Positions 15,702 through 25,196 are shown, counted from the stretch's first letter. The stretch: 35,588 nt of DNA from an uncultured Saprospiraceae bacterium (GCA_937934275.1 CALHAM010000013.1:1-35588); one strand, 5' to 3'. Program-made: numbers and translations. The notes: generated by a model not told the origin, from the sequence alone.

Positions 15702-16081
15702 ATCCTTGGTTTGCTTTAGCTATTGCCTCTGGCATGGAGGTGTGCTGGATTTACAGCCTTAAGTGGCTCGATTTCAGGCGCATCGCTGCTTTTGGCCTTC
15801 CGCGTCTTTTGCTGGAGTGGGAAGGGTGGTTGGCCCTGATGCCGCTGTTGGGCTACATCGCCTTCGGCCTAGCCAACATCTATTTTTTTTCGCTGGCTAT
15901 GAAAGGCATTCCGCCCTCTACGGCTTTTGCTGCCTGGATGGGCTTGGCGCTGGTGGGCACGAAAGTCGTCGGCGTCGCCTTATTTCGGGAAGAGTGGAGC
16001 TGGACACAGGTGCTGTTTATCGCCCTCATCTTGGTGGGTGTGGTGGGGTTGAAATACGGGGAAAAGGCGGGCAGCGAATAG
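15698..16081 (+). CDS. Small multidrug resistance (SMR/EmrE-like) transporter
   Basis: 127 residues with four transmembrane helices. The first helix MNPWFALAIASGMEVCWIYS carries the conserved membrane glutamate (E14) that exchanges protons. The last two helices (TAFAAWMGLALVGTKVVGVALF and VLFIALILVGVVGLKY) match the SMR end. Members pump cationic drugs, guanidine-like metabolites or, in the ArnE/ArnF relatives, lipid-linked sugars. The start overlaps the previous stop (ATGA). The family is usually about 105-110 residues long; the extra length is in the loops. A role in moving a lipid or lipid-linked sugar made nearby is a guess from position. Confidence 0.85.
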   Translation: MNPWFALAIASGMEVCWIYSLKWLDFRRIAAFGLPRLLLEWEGWLALMPLLGYIAFGLANIYFFSLAMKGIPPSTAFAAWMGLALVGTKVVGVALFREEWSWTQVLFIALILVGVVGLKYGEKAGSE

Positions 16082-16195
16082 CCGGTGCAAGCCTCCGCAC
16101 GCCTCCTTCAGTGCTGTTTCGCTTCACAGGAGGCAGGTAAGGTCGTCTCTTGTTCAAACGGCCGTCTTTTGCTCTTTTTAGAGGGGCCGATAGGG

Positions 16196-19100
16196 CTAGT
16201 TCTTGCGCTTTTTTAGTGGATTCCACTCTTCCAGTTTCTTTTTGGCCTCGTCGGTGCGGAGTATTTCCTCGGCCTTTTTGCCAGCTTCTTCGCCCACGGT
16301 GCGGCTAACCTCCTGTATGGCTTTTTCCTTAGCTTCCTCTGCCTTTTGCGCGGCAACCTGTTTGGCCGAGTCCAGGGCTTTTTCGGCGGCGGCTTCGGCC
16401 TGTTTTTTCATCTCCTCTGCTTTTTGGGTAATGACGGTTTGCAGGGTGTCCTTGGCCTTTTGTGCGAGGTCCTGAGCGATGTCGCTGCTCTCTTCTTTGA
16501 GGGTGCGCTCGCCGTCGCTGGGCAAGATTTTGAAAGCGACTTTGGGGTTGGCCAGCGTGCCGGTAATGTCGAAGCGGACGTTGAGGTATTCGCCTTGGGC
16601 TACGTTGACGCCGAATTTGGCGGCTTCTCCGGAGATCCAGCGCAAGCCGCTGTTGGCAGCGCTGCCGGCGGCCGTCTTCTCTAAGGCTTTTCGCGGGGTT
16701 TTAGTCAGAATCTGGTAGTTCATCTCCGAGTTGAGGCTGTGTGAGCCGCCGATTTGCAGGGTTACATCGCGCATTTGGGTGGTGAAGGGCCTCAGGGTTA
16801 TGCGGCCGTTTTGGATTTCGAACCAGTTGCGCGTGTTTTGCAGTTCTAATCGGTTCAAGTAGGCCAAGTTGAGGCGCTGGCTGATTTCGGCCAGCGGCTT
16901 GAAGTTGTTGACGGCAGCGTTAATCGTTTCGATAAAGCCAGCGGCGTTGAGCGTGCCAAAGTCAGGGGTCATGTCTTTACCCAAGACGCCGCTCATGGTC
17001 AGGGTGGTGTTGAACTTGCCTTCTATGTATTGAGCAATAGGAGCAAGGGTTTTGAAGGTAACAAAGCTTTGGTAAGCGTCGCGAAAGCCCATGCCCTGAA
17101 GGGCTATATTGATGTCGAAGATAGGTTGGTGGGGTTGTTGGGTGTTATACGAGCCGGCCAGTGCGATTTGGCCGCCGAGAATATCGGCAGTTAGGTCGCG
17201 CAGGGAAGCGATGCCGTCTTTGATGGTAATTTGTCCTTTGAGGTTTCGCAGTTCGTGTTGGGTGTATCGGATGCGTTTGAATTCGGCGTCTAAAGTCATG
17301 TCTGCGTTTTTGGGCACTAAGAAGACAGACTCGGCAGGCGCTGCTTCCGTAGTGGGGGCTTTGTCGGTCATAAATGGGTTGAGGTCGAAGAAGTCGGATT
17401 TGAGGGTGAGGGTGCCGTAGACGGTTTCGTTGTCAAACAGGTAGTTCCAGGCGTTGAGCAGGCGGCCGTTGCCGCGCAGGTCGCTGTCGCCGATGCGCAG
17501 ACCGAATTGGTCGAGGGTCATTTTGTTGGGGGCAAAGTGGCCTCGCAAGACGAGGTCAGTCAGGGTGTATTCGTCGTAGAGGAGTTTGCCGATGGCTCCG
17601 TCTATGGTGAAGTCCCAGCGGTCGAAGATTTTTTCGGTGGTTTCTGGGTTGGCGGAAGGTGTGGGGGAGGAGGCGGTTTCGCCTTCGGTAAGCCATTCGT
17701 TGGCGTCGAAATAAGCGGAGCGGAGGTTGAAGGAGCCGGTCATGGTTTTTTTAGGAGCGAAATAGGCCAGCACGTTGTCGATGCGGCCGGAGGCGCGCAG
17801 GTCGCTTTTGCCCAGGCGGGCGTCGAACAGGGGGACTTCGACGCGCTGGGGCGACAGGCTGGTCGTCAGCGCGAGAATGCGGACGGGAGGTGTGCCAGCA
17901 GCGCGGTAGCTCAGGTTTTGGATGCGGAAATGTCCGTCCATGTTCACTTGGTCGTATTTGCCGGCGTCTATTTGCTGCATGGAGGCTTTTGCCGTGATGT
18001 CGGTTTCGATGAGGCCTGCCAGTTCTTGCACTCCTTCCATAGGGAAGGCTTTGGCGAGTTCTGCCAAGTTGATGCGGCCGCTAACTCTGGTATCTACGGT
18101 GGGGTTGGTTTCGGGCGTTTTCAGGAAGAAGCGGCCCTCGATGGGGTTTGTACCGATGCGCAGGGCAAAGCGGGGGATATTGATGGTCATGGCATTCAGG
18201 GTGGTAGAAGGGCTATTGATGCTCACGTCTGCAAAGATGCCGCTGACGCCCAGGGGCAAGCTGGGGTATTTGAAGCTGCCGTTGTCCACCTTGAGGTCAA
18301 TTTTGAAGGCCGGATAAGTCGTCTCGTTGTAGCGCCCGCGCACGAAGCCTCCGAATTGCACGGTGCCGCTGGCCTGTACGCCTTCGAAGTCTTGGGTGTA
18401 GGCGCCCGGGATGAGCGAGAGAAAGTTTTTGAATTCGTTTTGCGGCGTGCTGAAGCGCAAGTCCATTAGATAGTCGGTATCGTTGGGCATTTGGAACCAG
18501 CCGTCGAGGGCTAGTTTTAGGGCGTTCAGCTGCAGGTCGCTCTCTTGAAGGGTAAACTTCATGTCGGGCATGTTGACATTCAGCGTAGCTTTCCAGTTGG
18601 CTTTGGCTTTGCTGAGGTATTGCACGCCATCGTAGCGCACCGACAGCTGTTCAATGTTAGTGTTGGTTACAAGGTCGTAAATGTCGGTAGTGAACGCTCC
18701 TGAGCCTTCGTGTTGGAGGCCCCACAGGTCGGCTCGCATCGGCAAGGAGCGGTCGTCGTAGTGCACTTCGCCGTTGCGAATGGCGTAACGCTCCAGGCGA
18801 ACGCGCGTGCTTGAGGTTGAGGCCGTTTCGGGCGCATCTTCCGAAGGTTTGGCGATGTCGTAATTCGCCGTGCCGTCGGGCAACACGTAAATGTTGACTT
18901 TGGGGCGTTCTAAGTAAAAACCCTTTACAGCGACTTCACTGCCAAAGACAGCCGACCACAGATCAACGGCCACGTCTAAGCGCTCGCAGTCTAACAATTT
19001 TATGCCCTCGAAAGGTCCTGTGCCGGTGATGGTTAGTCCGTCTAAACCTATGGCCAGTTTGGGGAAATGCCGAAACACCGACACGCTCACGTCTTGGAAA

Positions 19101-19240
19101 TCCAACTTAGCAGTCAGGTTTTCATTAGCAGCTGCTTTGATTTGGGCTACAATTTCGTCTTTGAACAAATACGGCAGCGCCATTAGGGCGCCAACAAACA
19201 GCACGAGAACAACGGCAATGCCAGCAAGAACTTTTTTCAT
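16196..19240 (-). CDS. AsmA-like large membrane-anchored protein
   Basis: 1014 residues. An N-terminal helix (VLAGIAVVLVLFVGALMALPYL, residues 4-25) anchors it in the inner membrane; the rest is a long beta-rich body in the periplasm. The AsmA-family opening is clear: LTAKLDFQDVSVSVFRHFPKLAIGLDGLTI and the repeated DLSLNA/ALDGW strands. Such proteins are thought to form grooves that carry phospholipid toward the outer membrane. The last ~110 residues are an Ala/Lys/Glu helix (repeated QKAEE and AAEKAL units) ending in basic KKRKN, an amphipathic coiled coil not present in most AsmA proteins. The gene is monocistronic and convergent with the SMR gene. Confidence 0.85.
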   Translation of the reverse strand: MKKVLAGIAVVLVLFVGALMALPYLFKDEIVAQIKAAANENLTAKLDFQDVSVSVFRHFPKLAIGLDGLTITGTGPFEGIKLLDCERLDVAVDLWSAVFGSEVAVKGFYLERPKVNIYVLPDGTANYDIAKPSEDAPETASTSSTRVRLERYAIRNGEVHYDDRSLPMRADLWGLQHEGSGAFTTDIYDLVTNTNIEQLSVRYDGVQYLSKAKANWKATLNVNMPDMKFTLQESDLQLNALKLALDGWFQMPNDTDYLMDLRFSTPQNEFKNFLSLIPGAYTQDFEGVQASGTVQFGGFVRGRYNETTYPAFKIDLKVDNGSFKYPSLPLGVSGIFADVSINSPSTTLNAMTINIPRFALRIGTNPIEGRFFLKTPETNPTVDTRVSGRINLAELAKAFPMEGVQELAGLIETDITAKASMQQIDAGKYDQVNMDGHFRIQNLSYRAAGTPPVRILALTTSLSPQRVEVPLFDARLGKSDLRASGRIDNVLAYFAPKKTMTGSFNLRSAYFDANEWLTEGETASSPTPSANPETTEKIFDRWDFTIDGAIGKLLYDEYTLTDLVLRGHFAPNKMTLDQFGLRIGDSDLRGNGRLLNAWNYLFDNETVYGTLTLKSDFFDLNPFMTDKAPTTEAAPAESVFLVPKNADMTLDAEFKRIRYTQHELRNLKGQITIKDGIASLRDLTADILGGQIALAGSYNTQQPHQPIFDINIALQGMGFRDAYQSFVTFKTLAPIAQYIEGKFNTTLTMSGVLGKDMTPDFGTLNAAGFIETINAAVNNFKPLAEISQRLNLAYLNRLELQNTRNWFEIQNGRITLRPFTTQMRDVTLQIGGSHSLNSEMNYQILTKTPRKALEKTAAGSAANSGLRWISGEAAKFGVNVAQGEYLNVRFDITGTLANPKVAFKILPSDGERTLKEESSDIAQDLAQKAKDTLQTVITQKAEEMKKQAEAAAEKALDSAKQVAAQKAEEAKEKAIQEVSRTVGEEAGKKAEEILRTDEAKKKLEEWNPLKKRKN

Positions 19241-19341
19241 AACAACGGCTGAACTTAGGTTTAGAACGGAAGAGGCACTTCACAAAAAGATGGCTACGCA
19301 AAGATGCGGAGTACAACTCGACTACATAAACGGAAGCAATC

Positions 19342-19349
19342 TACTTTTG
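19342..19349 (+). promoter_or_regulatory. Bacteroidota -7 promoter element for rnd
   Basis: TACTTTTG fits TAnnTTTG. The ATG of rnd follows only four bases after the element, so the transcript would be almost leaderless. No -33 TTG at the normal spacing is visible, so the element is weaker support. Confidence 0.45.
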
Positions 19350-19353
19350 GCGC

Positions 19354-20535
19354 ATGAAGTACCAAGTGCATTTTTTAGACAAACCCGCCGCTTTCGAGCG
19401 CGCCATGGATGAGTTGGCTACTTGCCCCTGGTTTGGCTTCGACACAGAGTTTATCGGTGAAAAAACGTTTGTGCCTGTGCTTTGCTTGGTGCAGATTGTC
19501 GTTGAGCAACATATTTATCTGGTAGATGCCCTACGCCTTCCCGATTTGCGTCGCTTCGGCCAATTGATCGAAAATGAGGCCATTCTAAAAATTACGCACG
19601 CCGGCGACAACGATTATCGGCTGCTCAATATGCTCTACGGCATTGTACCGTCCAACACCTTCGATACCCAACTGGCTGCGGGCTTTGTGGGTTACAACTA
19701 TCCTGCCTCTTTTGCCAAGATCGTAGAGCGCGAGTTGCGCATTTCGCTGGCCAAGAGCCACACCGTAACCAATTGGGAAGCCCGCCCCATTGACCCTAAG
19801 GCACTTGAATACGCCGTAGAAGACGTCAAGTACTTGCCTGCGCTCTACCACAAATTGACCCACAAACTGCGCCTGCTGCGCCGCGAGGCTTGGGTACGCG
19901 AAGAAAGCCGCAAATGGGAACAGCCCGACTATTATCAAAGCGAACCCTACAAAGAGGCCCTGAACAGCGACTACCTTCATCAGCTCGATTTTAGAGAAAA
20001 GGTTTTCTTTTTGCGCCTTCACCGTTGGCGGCGCGATAAGGCCCAACAGCTCAACGTGCCTAAGGAAAGCGTCTTGCAAAGCCGCCACATTAGCAGCATT
20101 GTCAAGGCCGTAAAGGGTGGTCAAAACGCCTTTAAGGCCAATCGAGTGCTCCACGAAGGCATCTGGCGCCGCCATCTGATCGAGTGGGAGGCCCTTTGGA
20201 AGACGCCGCCTACCGACGAGGAAAAAGCCCTCATCGAAAGCTTGCCTACGCCTGCTCCCGACGACCCTGAGCGCGAATGGGCCATGGAGTTGCTCTACCA
20301 CTTGGTGCGCTATCGGTGTTTGGAGCACGAAATCAGCCCCGCCCTGTTGTTGCCGCGCGGCGACTTCAACCGCCTGAAGAACGGCCATGGCTTCGACCCT
20401 ACCTTACTAGAGGGCTGGCGCGCCGAACTGCTCGGCGAGCCGCTGGTGCGCTGGCTGCGCAGTCAGGGTACTTTGTCGGTCGAGTGGCAGGCCCAATCTT
20501 GTACCTTGTACATGAAAGGAGGGCGGCCGTCTTAG
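19354..20535 (+). CDS. rnd: Ribonuclease D
   Basis: 393 residues. A 3'-5' exoribonuclease of the DEDDy group that trims the 3' ends of tRNA precursors and other structured RNAs. The exonuclease motifs are complete: ExoI with D30 and E32 (GFDTEFIGE), ExoII with D85 (HAGDNDYRLL), and ExoIII with Y153 and D157 (YAVEDVKYL). The C-terminal half is the HRDC-type helical region (LHRWRRDKAQQLNVPKESVL) plus a poorly conserved tail. The length fits. The gene is divergent from the AsmA-like gene, with a -7 element just upstream, and a possible terminator follows. Confidence 0.93.
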   Translation: MKYQVHFLDKPAAFERAMDELATCPWFGFDTEFIGEKTFVPVLCLVQIVVEQHIYLVDALRLPDLRRFGQLIENEAILKITHAGDNDYRLLNMLYGIVPSNTFDTQLAAGFVGYNYPASFAKIVERELRISLAKSHTVTNWEARPIDPKALEYAVEDVKYLPALYHKLTHKLRLLRREAWVREESRKWEQPDYYQSEPYKEALNSDYLHQLDFREKVFFLRLHRWRRDKAQQLNVPKESVLQSRHISSIVKAVKGGQNAFKANRVLHEGIWRRHLIEWEALWKTPPTDEEKALIESLPTPAPDDPEREWAMELLYHLVRYRCLEHEISPALLLPRGDFNRLKNGHGFDPTLLEGWRAELLGEPLVRWLRSQGTLSVEWQAQSCTLYMKGGRPS

Positions 20536-20570
20536 CGGCTTCGGAGCGGTGAAGCAGCAGGGGCTATTGA

Positions 20571-20590
20571 GGCCTTCAAGGCCCTATCTT
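20571..20590 (+). terminator. Possible terminator after rnd
   Basis: GGCCTTCAAGGCC is a small palindrome (20571-20583) followed by CTATCTTTT. It lies between the convergent rnd and lipoprotein genes. The stem is short and the T-run interrupted. Confidence 0.4.
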
Positions 20591-20596
20591 TTAGTG

Positions 20597-21361
20597 TCAG
20601 TGCGCATCCTCTGCGCCAAAGGCCTTCGCTGCTCGGCGCTCCAGTTCGCTCATCGAGAAGCGCTCGCGCAAGCGAAAAGCCAGTTGAATTTGCCCCTCTG
20701 AGCCAAAAGTTTTGCGAAAGTAGACCAATCCCAGCCCTTTAGCGTACCACTCTTCTCCCGTACCCTCAATTTCAGCGGCGCCTTCCGCTTGGTGGCCCAC
20801 TGCCTCGCGTAGGGCAAAGCGAAGGGTAGGGTGTTTTTTCCCTTCAAAGTCGAAGTCAGGCCCGCGCCCCACATAGCGCCGGTTGCGAATGAGGTAGATT
20901 TCGGCCGAAGTATCGAACGGAGGGCGGTATTTGAGGCGATAGAGAAAGACACCCAACGAGTCGCGCACGCGAAAAGGAAAGAGATCGTCTGCTTCAATGA
21001 CGGCCTCAATGGGAATGCGCTTTTGCGCAGCGGTATCCGGCTCGTAGAGCAGCACTTGGCGGGCTGTAGCGCCCGTAGGGTCTATTTTTTCGCGGACGAT
21101 CTGGTTGATCTGAAAAAAATGGTCGTACTGCGTGCCCACTAAGAACAGACCACTGTCGCGCGAAAAGGTGCGATAGTACCAGTAGCGGCGCTCAGTGGTG
21201 TCGCCCACTTCAGAGGCGTAAGCATACACTTGGCCCCCGAGCAGCTCCCGAACAGGGAAGTAATATTCTCGAATGTCGGTAGTGCCATCGAAGGTGCAGG
21301 CGGCCGCCAGCGCGATGAGCAGTGCGACGATCGGGCCGTAAAGGGTAGAGCATTGGCGCAT
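20597..21361 (-). CDS. Putative lipoprotein of unknown function
   Basis: 254 residues from the ATG at 21361 (a TTG three codons earlier is less likely). The signal is MRQCSTLYGPIVALLIALAAAC, with the lipobox LAAAC. The mature protein has mixed strands and loops (YYFPVRELLGGQVYAYASEV, YYRTFSRDSGLFLVGTQYDH) and no motif I can assign. It ends in a charged helix (SMSELERRAAKAFGAEDAH). It starts 20 bases after the T9SS cargo gene ends and both are read leftward, so they are probably transcribed together and may work together at the cell surface. Confidence 0.8.
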   Translation of the reverse strand: MRQCSTLYGPIVALLIALAAACTFDGTTDIREYYFPVRELLGGQVYAYASEVGDTTERRYWYYRTFSRDSGLFLVGTQYDHFFQINQIVREKIDPTGATARQVLLYEPDTAAQKRIPIEAVIEADDLFPFRVRDSLGVFLYRLKYRPPFDTSAEIYLIRNRRYVGRGPDFDFEGKKHPTLRFALREAVGHQAEGAAEIEGTGEEWYAKGLGLVYFRKTFGSEGQIQLAFRLRERFSMSELERRAAKAFGAEDAH

Positions 21362-21381
21362 GGTTCTCAAGGGAGGTAGGC

Positions 21382-24003
21382 TCAGTGTTTAACAACCTTG
21401 CGCATCAGCACCTGATGGTCGGCAGCGATGCGCACCCAATATAGGCCGGGCGGTGCGGCCCGGAGGTCGAGCACTTCAGCAATGCGCTCGGCCTGTGGGA
21501 AGCGGTGCTCAGCCCAAAGGCGGCCCATGGCATCGAGTACCTGCACGTGCACTTCGGCGGCGCGTGGGCCTTCGCCGCGCAAGTAAGTTTGGCCAGTCGT
21601 CGGGTTGGGCCACAATTCCAATGCCCAGCCGGCCGCTTTAGGTCGTTCCGGCGCCGAGACGGTGGGCATTGCAGGCAGCTGAATGTTGTCCAGGTCAAAA
21701 TAGAAATCACCATCGCTCCAGACCCCTTCAATGCGCAAAATGACCGATTGGCCGGCATAGGCGCTCATGTCTAAGCGCAGGCGGCGCATGAGTGCGCTAG
21801 GGATGTGGTTTTGCTGGTTGATGGTATACAGCGTTTTATACGACTCGCCGCAATTGTCAGAGACCAATATTTCAAAGTACGTGTCGGGAGCCAATGCCGT
21901 CCCTACACTACCGTCGCTGTCGTAGTCGGTGATGCGGTAGTCGAAAGCCAAGGTATCGCCCAGTTGAACAGGGCCGTATCGGGCGGTGATGAGGCTAAAG
22001 GAGGGCACAAAGAAGTAGAGATTAGCGCTCAAAACAACGGAAGTATTGCCGTGGGCTGCGGTGAGGGTGCCGTCCGTCGTCCAGCTAAGAGGGAGTTGGT
22101 TACTTTCAAAGTCTTCGTATAGGGGCAGTGGAAGTGCCTCATATCGGAGGGTAGTTTGGGCCGAGTCGTTAGCGGGCTGGACATCGTCGCTGAGGCTGGC
22201 CCAAGCGTTCAGGGTAAATTGGGCATTGCGGCTATCGAAGGGTTGCGAAAAGACTACAAGCGACACGCTGTTGGGCGCTATGGTGGTGGGGCCGATGTTC
22301 TCTACCACTATTGGTCCGTTAGGCACGGCGTAGGCGATCTGATAAGCCGTGATGGGCTCGTATCCAAAATTGGCCACTTCAAGAAAGACCAGGTCGTTTG
22401 GGTCGCCACAGAGGGTAGTAGCCGCGGCGTTGTAGACGCGCAAGGCGGCAATGTCGCGCGCTGCAGGCTCGTAGATGCGCACAGCGTCGATGCCTATGCC
22501 TTCGCCAGCGAGGAAAACATCGGACTGAAAGACGAAGCGCAAGCGCACTTGGGCTTTGCCTGCCGCACCCGTCAGCAAGTAGCGGGCAGTGATCCAGCCC
22601 TCGCTTTTGCCCGACCAGGCCTCGTCTTGGAAAGAAGGCGAAAGCAAATGCGTGTACCAGTTGATGTCGTCATCTATTTGGCCCACTCGCGTCCAGGCGG
22701 TGTCGTCTTCAGTCGTCATTTCCAACCAGGCGCCGTCGTAGCCCGTTTCGGTGTCGTAGCGCAGCAGGAATTCTATCGCAGGGTCGTGCGTGAGGCCGAA
22801 AAAATCAAAACAGGGCGATTGCAAATAGGAGATTTCTCCGTTGTTGTATCGGCCCGTCAGGTTAGTTACCCAGGCTTTTTGGCCGCTGCCGGCTTTGTCA
22901 ATGGTCTCGCCCGCAGGTACCCCCCATGCCCAAGTGGGAGTGCTCTGACCCGAGCCAGAGACTGTCCAGCCGCCATCCCAATCTTCGAAGTCTTGAAAAT
23001 AGGGGGGCGTAAGGCGGTTCAAAATGCGCACATAGAAGGTGTCGTTCGAGCGGTTTTCGTCGTCTTTCAGGTCCGTCCAGGCAGCGATGAGGTATTCGCC
23101 CGGCTGCGAGAAGTCGTACAGCGTTTCAAAGGCGATGATAGCCGTGCTGTCCTTGCCCAAGATACCGGTGTAGAAACCGTCCTGAGGCTGTGGCACGCCT
23201 GCGGGTATGCTGTTAACGCTGAAGTTGAACGGGAGGAGTGTTTGTGGCGCGGCACCGTAATTGCGCAGAGCGATGGTAACGGTTTCTGTACCCAAAGCAC
23301 AGCCGCTTTGAGGGGTCAGGATAGCGCTGATGCCCACATCGTTGGTCCGATAGGTCCGGAAGCGCAGCGGGCCTCGGAGGCGGCTTAGCGAGTCGTCGGT
23401 GCAGCGTTGGCGCACGTAGGCCTCGTATTCGGTATCGGGTTGCAAGCCGGTGAGAGTTGCGCGCGGCACAGACGTGTTGGTGGTTTGGCCGCCGCCGGCT
23501 GGGTCGAAGCCCGCAGGGCCATAAATGAGTTGCCATTCAGCGGTTGGGTTGCCGCCCGAAGCGGGGGTCCAGGCCAGTCGGGCGCGGGTATCCCAGGCGT
23601 TCTCTACTCGAAAGTCCAGCGGTCGCAAGCAGGTGTAGCAAGGTGCCGAGGGCAAAATGAGCAACACCCCTGCGTTTGGGCTAGAGGCCGAAAAGATGAC
23701 CTCGCCGTCGTTGTCGTACAGCACAAAGGAAACTTCGTTGTCATAAGAGCCGGCTGACCAGGCCAACACCAACAAAGAACCTGCTTTAATGGTGATGTAG
23801 ACCGTGCTGTCGTAGCCGTTGCCCACCGCAGCCGACAGCGAAAAGGATTGTACTTGGCCACCATTGCTCACCAGCAGCGCGCCGTTGTTCCAGCCGTCGC
23901 CGTAAAGGTCGAACATATCCAGACGATATTGGCACGTTTGGGCTTCCGCTGAGGCCACCCAGCCCAAAATGCCCAGAGTGCAGCAGAGTAGCGCGTATTT
24001 CAT
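21382..24003 (-). CDS. Secreted multidomain protein with T9SS sorting domain
   Basis: 873 residues. The true start is the ATG at 24003; two codons upstream is only a TTG. A signal peptide (KYALLCCTLGILGWVASAEAQ) sends it through Sec. The last ~85 residues are the type A T9SS sorting domain: ELWPNPTTGQTYL, VLDAMGRL, LDLRAAPPGLYWVRIAA and the final KVVKH, so it is exported by the Bacteroidota-specific system and attached or released at the surface. In between are a fibronectin III-like region (LAWTPASGGNP ... LTGLQPDTEYEAYVRQRC), CARDB-like strands (NDVGISAILTPQSGC, AALRVYNAA) and a MAM/jelly-roll-like domain (YFQDFEDWDGGWTVSGSG). No enzymatic site is seen; probably an adhesion or surface-structure protein. 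Confidence 0.88.
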   Translation of the reverse strand: MKYALLCCTLGILGWVASAEAQTCQYRLDMFDLYGDGWNNGALLVSNGGQVQSFSLSAAVGNGYDSTVYITIKAGSLLVLAWSAGSYDNEVSFVLYDNDGEVIFSASSPNAGVLLILPSAPCYTCLRPLDFRVENAWDTRARLAWTPASGGNPTAEWQLIYGPAGFDPAGGGQTTNTSVPRATLTGLQPDTEYEAYVRQRCTDDSLSRLRGPLRFRTYRTNDVGISAILTPQSGCALGTETVTIALRNYGAAPQTLLPFNFSVNSIPAGVPQPQDGFYTGILGKDSTAIIAFETLYDFSQPGEYLIAAWTDLKDDENRSNDTFYVRILNRLTPPYFQDFEDWDGGWTVSGSGQSTPTWAWGVPAGETIDKAGSGQKAWVTNLTGRYNNGEISYLQSPCFDFFGLTHDPAIEFLLRYDTETGYDGAWLEMTTEDDTAWTRVGQIDDDINWYTHLLSPSFQDEAWSGKSEGWITARYLLTGAAGKAQVRLRFVFQSDVFLAGEGIGIDAVRIYEPAARDIAALRVYNAAATTLCGDPNDLVFLEVANFGYEPITAYQIAYAVPNGPIVVENIGPTTIAPNSVSLVVFSQPFDSRNAQFTLNAWASLSDDVQPANDSAQTTLRYEALPLPLYEDFESNQLPLSWTTDGTLTAAHGNTSVVLSANLYFFVPSFSLITARYGPVQLGDTLAFDYRITDYDSDGSVGTALAPDTYFEILVSDNCGESYKTLYTINQQNHIPSALMRRLRLDMSAYAGQSVILRIEGVWSDGDFYFDLDNIQLPAMPTVSAPERPKAAGWALELWPNPTTGQTYLRGEGPRAAEVHVQVLDAMGRLWAEHRFPQAERIAEVLDLRAAPPGLYWVRIAADHQVLMRKVVKH

Positions 24004-24093
24004 AGCCAAGGGAAAGGGGATGTGAATGGCGAAAAAAAGAGAAAAAAGGGAAAGAGCAGCTGTGATGAAGTAAGCCCTTGCCGGCGTAGGGAC

Positions 24094-25110
24094 TCAGAAG
24101 TGCCGCCACCCCTGAGCCTTTAGGTCGTGCAACTTGCCGCCCTTCGTGCTCAGCTTGATGCCGGCGTCGGGCGCAAGCATCTCTCCGGCAATGTAAATGT
24201 CGGGCAAAAAACGAATTTTGTCGGTGTCTCTGGGGTCAATAGTGAAAAGCAGTTCGTAGTCTTCTCCTCCGCTAAGGGCGCAGGTGATGGGGTCAAGGCG
24301 GAATTTGAGGGCCATCAGTTGCGCTTCGGGGTGTATGGGCACGCCGCTCTCTTCGATGAGGGCGCCTGTGCCGCTTTGTTTGCACAGGTGGAAGATTTCG
24401 GAGGCTAACCCATCGGAAATGTCAATCATCGCCGTAGGCACGAGGTCATTTTTTTCAAAAGCCTCAATCATATCGCGCCGGGCTTCGGGTTTGAGTTGGC
24501 GACCAATGAGGTAGGCCTGTCCTTCCAGGTCGGGCTGTACGCTGGGATTATCTTGCCAAATGCGTTTTTCGCGCTCTAAGATTTGCAAACCCAAGTAAGC
24601 AGCCCCCAGATCGCCGGTTACGCAGATGAGGTCGCCCGGTCGGGCACCGTTGCGGTAGGCAATGCGCTTCTTCTCCGCCTCGCCCACTGCCGTCACACTG
24701 ATGACCATGCCTCGAGGCGAGGAAGTGGTGTCGCCGCCCACGAGGTCTACCTCGTATTTTTCGCAGGCGGCTCGAATGCCGGCGTAGAGTTCTTCGAGCG
24801 CCTCCACCGTGTATTTGCTGGAAATAGCAATGGAGACCAATACCTGTTTAGGATGGGCGTTCATGGCGTAGATGTCGGAAAGGTTGACCACAATCGCCTT
24901 GTAGCCCAGGTGTTTGAGCGGTGTGTAGGCCAAATCGAAATGAATGCCTTCGACCAGCATATCGGTGCTGACCAGAGCACAGCGAGCGCCGCAGTCGATC
25001 ACAGCGGCGTCGTCGCCTATGCCTTTGAGCGAGGTGGGCTGGCGCAGCGGAAAGGAGTGCGTGAGGTGTTCGATGAGGCCAAATTCACCTAAAGTATTGA
25101 CGTCGGTCAT
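24094..25110 (-). CDS. thiL: Thiamine-monophosphate kinase
   Basis: 338 residues with the PurM-like ATP-grasp-type fold. ThiL phosphorylates thiamine monophosphate to the diphosphate, the active coenzyme used, for instance, by the split transketolase elsewhere in this window. Family motifs: KGIGDDAAVI (phosphate/Mg site), STDMLVEGIHF, GYKAIVVNLSDIYAMNA, DLVGGDTT, GDLGAAYLGL and IDISDGLASEI, and the ending SGGEDYELLF. ATG at 25110. A promoter element lies about 215 bases upstream, leaving a long leader; I saw none of the conserved bases of a TPP riboswitch in it. The gene stands alone. Confidence 0.93.
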   Translation of the reverse strand: MTDVNTLGEFGLIEHLTHSFPLRQPTSLKGIGDDAAVIDCGARCALVSTDMLVEGIHFDLAYTPLKHLGYKAIVVNLSDIYAMNAHPKQVLVSIAISSKYTVEALEELYAGIRAACEKYEVDLVGGDTTSSPRGMVISVTAVGEAEKKRIAYRNGARPGDLICVTGDLGAAYLGLQILEREKRIWQDNPSVQPDLEGQAYLIGRQLKPEARRDMIEAFEKNDLVPTAMIDISDGLASEIFHLCKQSGTGALIEESGVPIHPEAQLMALKFRLDPITCALSGGEDYELLFTIDPRDTDKIRFLPDIYIAGEMLAPDAGIKLSTKGGKLHDLKAQGWRHF

Positions 25111-25196
25111 GTAAACAGGAAGGAGTAGTGCGGTGTGTTAAACCTGAAAAGACGGCTGCCCACAAAAGACCCGTTCGATAAAAAAAAAGACAGTAT

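Noticed and set aside
16082-16195. Terminator between the SMR and AsmA-like genes
   Set aside because: A GGCC/GGCC pairing is possible, but the arms are about 25 bases apart and no T-run follows on either strand.
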